From positions 1 to 10,564 of the forward strand of contig JAILNY010000118.1 of NCBI GenBank assembly GCA_024691105.1: 10,564 nt of DNA, written 5' to 3'. Within the stretch, counting starts at the first letter, position 1. Every line of letters begins with the position of its first letter. The notes under the pieces are model-generated. The model worked only from the letters and a program-made list of their open reading frames with translations. It made no database searches and was not told the DNA's origin. The translations under genes were made by a program, and so were the position numbers. The stretch comes from Treponema sp. (GTDB lineage: Bacteria; Spirochaetota; Spirochaetia; Treponematales; Treponemataceae). Shown here piece after piece: positions 7,586 through 10,564 of this stretch.

Positions 7586-9222
7586 TTTTTAACCTTTGCC
7601 TTTGATGCTGGCTTTGATTTTGAAATTGATTTTGCTTTTGGTGCTGTTTTTTTTGCAGTCGATTTTTCAGCTGCTTTTGCTTTTGATGCAGGCTTTTTGC
7701 CTTTACCACAAAGCGCTTTGATTACATTATATGCACCGTCATAAAGCCCGATAGAATTATTGCGCATGATGTTTTCGTTCATACGTACTAAAAGGCTTCG
7801 GTCTGTAATAAACGACTTTGCCATTTCGGCTGCAAGCTCTGCAGTTTCCAGCTCGCAAGTTCCGTCTCCAACTTCGTGCGAGTGAATTGCTCCCCACATT
7901 TCGTGTCCGCCGATTCTCTTGATAAAAAGTTTTGGAACAGGGTAGAACGCAAGTTCACTTGGCTTTGTAACAAGAACATCAGCTCCGCGCATTAAGAGAT
8001 TTGTAATATAAACTGCTGCAAAAATATCCTTGTTGCAGAATACGTGAATTCCATTTTGCGAGATTTTTCCAGCAGGCTTTACACAGTCTTTTGCAAACTC
8101 AAGTTCTTCATCCCATGAGTCAAAATAAGTATGAATCATTCTGCTAAAGTCTTTGCCTGTAAGTGCTGGAACATTTTTCTTTATAAGTTCCCAGACATTC
8201 ATGTAGTCTCCGCAGTTAATATAAAGACATGCTTTTTTGTCTTTGATATATGGCAGAAGAATCTGAATTATTTTTGCAAAAAAATCTCCCTGTGCGCCGG
8301 CTCCTCCGATTGTCAAAAGGAATCTGATAGGTTCACCTTTTTTTGCCCGTGCAATTCTGTGCTTACAGTCTGATTCAATATTTTTTACAATCTCGTCATC
8401 AATGTAGTGACCTGTATAAATAATGTCTTCGTCCGACATAGGATTTAAAATCTTGTCGCCGTCAAAGCCGATTAAGTTTTTATAACCAAGATATGTTTTT
8501 TCTGTCTGAACTGCATGTTTTGCGCCTTCACTCAAATGAAGAGCCATAGGCCAGTTGTCAGGAATTGCATTCAATACGTTTGTCATTCTTGCGTGAATTG
8601 CTCCCTGGCTTGGCCAGACATGAGTTGCAACAAACGGTGTATCTTTAGGAAAATCTCTGTAAAGTGCTGTCATCAGTTCGCTTGTTTTCTGGTCGCCCGC
8701 ATTGTAAGAGAGTTTTTTAAATCCTTCGTAATTTATCGGCTCCCATACAAATTTATTAAACAGGCGGAATTTTTGCGAAAGGCGTGAACCAAGTGAATAC
8801 AAGTCATTCTGGTATGAAATGATTTTTGTCGCAGTTGTTCCCTTAAAAGAATTTAAGTCCATCCATACAGGAGTGTATCCCAAAGCATGTGCGGCACTTG
8901 CCATTGCCATAGAAATGCGGTAATGTCCAAAACCCATTCTGATGTTTCCGATGATTACGGCATTTTTTGGAAGTTCAAGTGCTTTTTTTGCACCGCTTGT
9001 TTTTGAATCTGTATCTGCGGTTGCCTTGTCGTCTGAGTTATCAAGGACAATATTTTTAACACCCATTACAGGAGTTAAAACAGGATTGTCTTCGAGCTTA
9101 AAATTATAAACAGTATTTCTGTCGTCTCCAAATTTTTTTATAAACCCTTTCTGTGTCTTACATGCTTTCTTGTAATCTTTTTCGCTGATAGTGTTTCCAA
9201 AAATCTTTTTACTCAAGTCCAT
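7582..9222 (-). CDS. Putative GT-B-fold glycosyltransferase (MurG/MGDG-synthase-like) with lysine-rich tail
   Basis: A 546-residue protein with no signal peptide or clear membrane segment. I do not recognise an exact family. Residues 92-102 (GNIRMGFGHYR) resemble the N-terminal Gly/His loop of MurG and monogalactosyldiacylglycerol-synthase proteins. FVATHVWPSQGA (about 197-208) resembles their domain-end His region. FLLTIGGAGAQG (about 301-312) resembles the start of a GT-B C-terminal Rossmann domain. ADVLVTKPSELAF...GGHEMWGA (about 414-445) matches the GT28-type nucleotide-sugar site with its late Glu. So a nucleotide-sugar-dependent glycosyl transfer, perhaps to a lipid, is the best guess, not proven. 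Two low-complexity parts stand out: a Asp/Lys/Thr/Ala-rich linker at about 62-82 and a 41-residue C-terminal tail (506-546) with 16 lysines. The ATG at 9222 is chosen over the GTG at 9234 because GGAGG lies at 9232-9228. It follows the alpha-galactosidase by 20 nt and overlaps the TetR gene by 4 nt. Confidence 0.6.
   Translation of the reverse strand: MDLSKKIFGNTISEKDYKKACKTQKGFIKKFGDDRNTVYNFKLEDNPVLTPVMGVKNIVLDNSDDKATADTDSKTSGAKKALELPKNAVIIGNIRMGFGHYRISMAMASAAHALGYTPVWMDLNSFKGTTATKIISYQNDLYSLGSRLSQKFRLFNKFVWEPINYEGFKKLSYNAGDQKTSELMTALYRDFPKDTPFVATHVWPSQGAIHARMTNVLNAIPDNWPMALHLSEGAKHAVQTEKTYLGYKNLIGFDGDKILNPMSDEDIIYTGHYIDDEIVKNIESDCKHRIARAKKGEPIRFLLTIGGAGAQGDFFAKIIQILLPYIKDKKACLYINCGDYMNVWELIKKNVPALTGKDFSRMIHTYFDSWDEELEFAKDCVKPAGKISQNGIHVFCNKDIFAAVYITNLLMRGADVLVTKPSELAFYPVPKLFIKRIGGHEMWGAIHSHEVGDGTCELETAELAAEMAKSFITDRSLLVRMNENIMRNNSIGLYDGAYNVIKALCGKGKKPASKAKAAEKSTAKKTAPKAKSISKSKPASKAKVKK
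7585..7707 (-). other. Histone H1-like lysine/alanine/serine tail coding region
   Basis: The last 41 codons of the GT-like gene encode 16 Lys plus mostly Ala, Ser, Pro and Thr, with the unit KPASKAK present twice. This composition resembles basic tails of eukaryotic H1 and some bacterial histone-like proteins. It follows the folded domain after ALCGKGKK and carries one A8 run (7647-7654, T on the plus strand). It could bind nucleic acid or acidic phospholipid; neither is shown by the sequence. Confidence 0.75.
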
Positions 9223-9227
9223 GTTTT

Positions 9228-9232
9228 CCTCC
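9228..9232 (-). promoter_or_regulatory. Ribosome binding site of the GT-like gene
   Basis: GGAGG, then AAAAC and ATG (9222-9220) on the minus strand, in the 20-nt gap after the alpha-galactosidase stop. The in-frame GTG at 9234-9232 overlaps this site and would give a false MEENM N-terminus, so ATG 9222 is the supported start. Confidence 0.88.
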
Positions 9233-9242
9233 ACTTGATTTT

Positions 9243-10564
9243 TCAGTAAATAATTTTTTTCTCAAGATTTGCAGCGCTGTGAGCCGGAACTGAAAGTCCC
9301 TCAAAGCTTAACGTTTTATCGCTCAAATTAAGAATAAATTTTTTCTTTGCGCTTTCTTTGCTTTCTGCTTCGTCAGTAATAAGATAAGCTCTTTTTTCTA
9401 TTAAAGTTGCGCAAGGCTGAATATTCTTGAGCTCATCTTTTATCGCAAGTATTTCCTTTGCAAGCTTTACTTCTTCTGGTGAACTTGAACTTGCAGGATC
9501 ATCAGAATACATGAGCTGGCTTCCAAATAAGAATGCGACAATTGCGACAAGTTTTTTTTCTGAATCAGTAAGAGAGCAGTTGTTTTTTCGGATAAAGATT
9601 ACATCCGGATCATTTAAGAAAATTGTCCTGTTCCAGATATTTCTTCCGATTGAGTCCTGCATATTTAGATAGCAGCTTGTTCTTCCGTTCCAGTTCATCT
9701 TAACAGAGCGCTTGTCTTCCCAGTGTTCCAGAGTGTCGCAGCCGATTCTGCAAAGCGGAAAATCATTAAAGCTTGCTTCAAACGGCGCGCCGCATCCGAG
9801 GTAACAGATTTTTGCACCATCATCAGAAACCTTTCTCTTTGTAAGAATTTTTACTGCCTTGTCATAATGCTCGTAAGCAGCTCCTTCGTTTACAAAGTTA
9901 CCGTTAAGCATTCCGGCATACAAAAAGTCAAGCTTAAGATATTCAAAGCCCCATTTATTGATTACAGTATCCATAAGCTTATCAAGGTGAGTAAGAACAT
10001 CCTCGTTGCTTAAATCAAGGCAGTAAAAAGTTCCCGGAAAACCCGGCTGGTCTTTTCCAAAGTTTGCGCCCCATAAAGGATTGTAACCGGCACTTACAGG
10101 TTTACCTTTTTCGTCGCAAAGAATCCACTCCGGATGTCGGCGCGCCGTGTCACTTCTTAAGTCAATGATAAATGGAGCAAGCCACAAGCCCGGAATGTAT
10201 CCCTTGCTTTTTATAGTAGAAGCCATCTTTTTTCCGCCAGAAGGAAAGCGTGATAAATTCCATTCCCAGTCACCAAGAGCTTTTTCCCAGCCGTCATCAA
10301 TCTGGAATATGCACGGAGAATTTTCTGCATCGGTATTTTTTTTGTCCGCTTTAGATGAGGTATTTTTTTTGTCTGAGGCTGGCCTTGAATCTTTTTTTTC
10401 ACGCACAGAATTTTCACTTTTTCTGTTGAGTGAAATTATGTTTTCTGTTGAGCCAAGCGATTCAAGATCGTCAAGAATTAATGCTTCGTTTATGTCAGCA
10501 TAATGGTTGTACCACGATTCCCAGCCCTGAGGAGTTTTTCCAAGGTGCAGGGTAGAGTCAAAGC
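9243..10564 (-). CDS. Alpha-galactosidase, glycoside hydrolase family 36 (5'-truncated by window edge)
   Basis: A retaining glycosidase that releases alpha-linked galactose from melibiose- or raffinose-like sugars; the 439 codons seen cover the catalytic (beta/alpha)8 barrel and C-terminal domain. The frame is open to the window edge, so the GTG at 10406 is not the start: the upstream codons read TPQGWESWYNHYADINE, the typical GH36 barrel entry. Further hallmarks are CIFQIDDGW (10287-10313), GDWEWN, FPSGGKKMA, GYIPGLWLAPF, then YLKLDF with the predicted nucleophile Asp at 9927-9929, and RIGCDTLEHW with the predicted acid/base Asp at 9735-9737. The C-terminus (FILNLSDKTLSFEGL...) fits the small beta domain. 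About 100 or more N-terminal residues are outside, so localisation cannot be judged. A 46-residue low-complexity insertion interrupts the barrel between DDLESLG and CIFQIDDGW. It is the first gene of the visible operon. A related GH36 specificity, such as alpha-N-acetylgalactosaminidase, is not excluded. Confidence 0.93.
   Translation of the reverse strand, partial: FDSTLHLGKTPQGWESWYNHYADINEALILDDLESLGSTENIISLNRKSENSVREKKDSRPASDKKNTSSKADKKNTDAENSPCIFQIDDGWEKALGDWEWNLSRFPSGGKKMASTIKSKGYIPGLWLAPFIIDLRSDTARRHPEWILCDEKGKPVSAGYNPLWGANFGKDQPGFPGTFYCLDLSNEDVLTHLDKLMDTVINKWGFEYLKLDFLYAGMLNGNFVNEGAAYEHYDKAVKILTKRKVSDDGAKICYLGCGAPFEASFNDFPLCRIGCDTLEHWEDKRSVKMNWNGRTSCYLNMQDSIGRNIWNRTIFLNDPDVIFIRKNNCSLTDSEKKLVAIVAFLFGSQLMYSDDPASSSSPEEVKLAKEILAIKDELKNIQPCATLIEKRAYLITDEAESKESAKKKFILNLSDKTLSFEGLSVPAHSAANLEKKIIY
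10314..10451 (-). other. Low-complexity Lys/Ser/Asn/Asp insertion within the GH36 barrel
   Basis: Forty-six codons between two conserved GH36 blocks (DDLESLG before, CIFQIDDGW after) encode a hydrophilic stretch rich in Lys, Ser, Asn, Asp and Glu. In ordinary GH36 enzymes these blocks are joined by a short connection. The frame is intact across it, so this is an in-frame insertion and not a frameshift or two genes. It contains a short direct repeat and three A8 runs. Confidence 0.8.
10332..10373 (-). repeat. 15-bp direct repeat with 27-bp period in the GH36 insertion
   Basis: The 15-mer GGTATTTTTTTTGTC (plus strand) occurs at 10332-10346 and again at 10359-10373. The 27-bp offset is nine codons, so both copies encode DKKNT in the same frame. 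This suggests a small in-frame duplication as one source of the inserted segment. Confidence 0.85.

Noticed and set aside
8979..8993. GTGC-T7-GCAC inverted repeat within the GT-like gene
   Set aside because: Only four base pairs, inside coding sequence for a low-complexity linker; expected by chance.
9243..10406. GH36 gene starting at GTG 10406
   Set aside because: The same frame stays open to the window edge and the upstream codons encode conserved GH36 sequence, so the gene is truncated by the window and not short.
10147..10503. 118-codon open frame on the plus strand
   Set aside because: Lies wholly antisense to conserved GH36 codons, with Phe/Ser-rich composition expected from the complement of Lys-rich sequence, and has no recognisable domain.

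Overview
This window is gene-dense, AT-rich bacterial DNA that most likely comes from a treponeme or a close spirochaete relative. The main reason is the adjacent pair uvrA and an lptD-like outer-membrane gene. I recall the same pair in Treponema pallidum (TP0514/TP0515), but I could not check this. The many lysine codons and A/T homopolymers fit a low-GC genome. The sugar-uptake and glycosidase genes suggest a free-living or gut/rumen carbohydrate user rather than a minimal pathogen. The genus assignment is an inference.

Plus strand, 1-5462: the 3' three quarters of uvrA (nucleotide excision repair; its start lies before the window), then one base later a complete 1100-codon lptD-like gene. 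The lptD-like gene has a signal peptide, an LptA-like periplasmic domain and a large beta-barrel. It has no good ribosome binding site, so it is probably translated by coupling to uvrA.

Minus strand, 10564-5455, read right to left: a GH36 alpha-galactosidase (5' end outside the window), a cytoplasmic GT-B-like putative glycosyltransferase with a lysine-rich histone-like tail, a TetR-family regulator, and a GPH/MelB-type sugar:cation symporter. The gaps are 20 nt, a 4-nt ATGA overlap and 28 nt, so this is almost certainly one operon. A simple reading is import of a galactoside by the symporter and hydrolysis by the alpha-galactosidase under control of the TetR protein. The glycosyltransferase-like gene does not fit a purely catabolic operon and is the most intriguing member.

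The two units converge and their last codons overlap by 8 bp, with no convincing terminator between them. There is no non-coding stretch longer than 28 nt. I saw no RNA genes, insertion sequences, CRISPR arrays or attachment sites. The promoters of both units must lie outside the window. Two start codons need care: the true ATGs of the symporter and of the GT-like gene lie 12 nt inside their longest open frames, because the upstream TTG/GTG codons overlap or abut the GGAGG ribosome binding sites.
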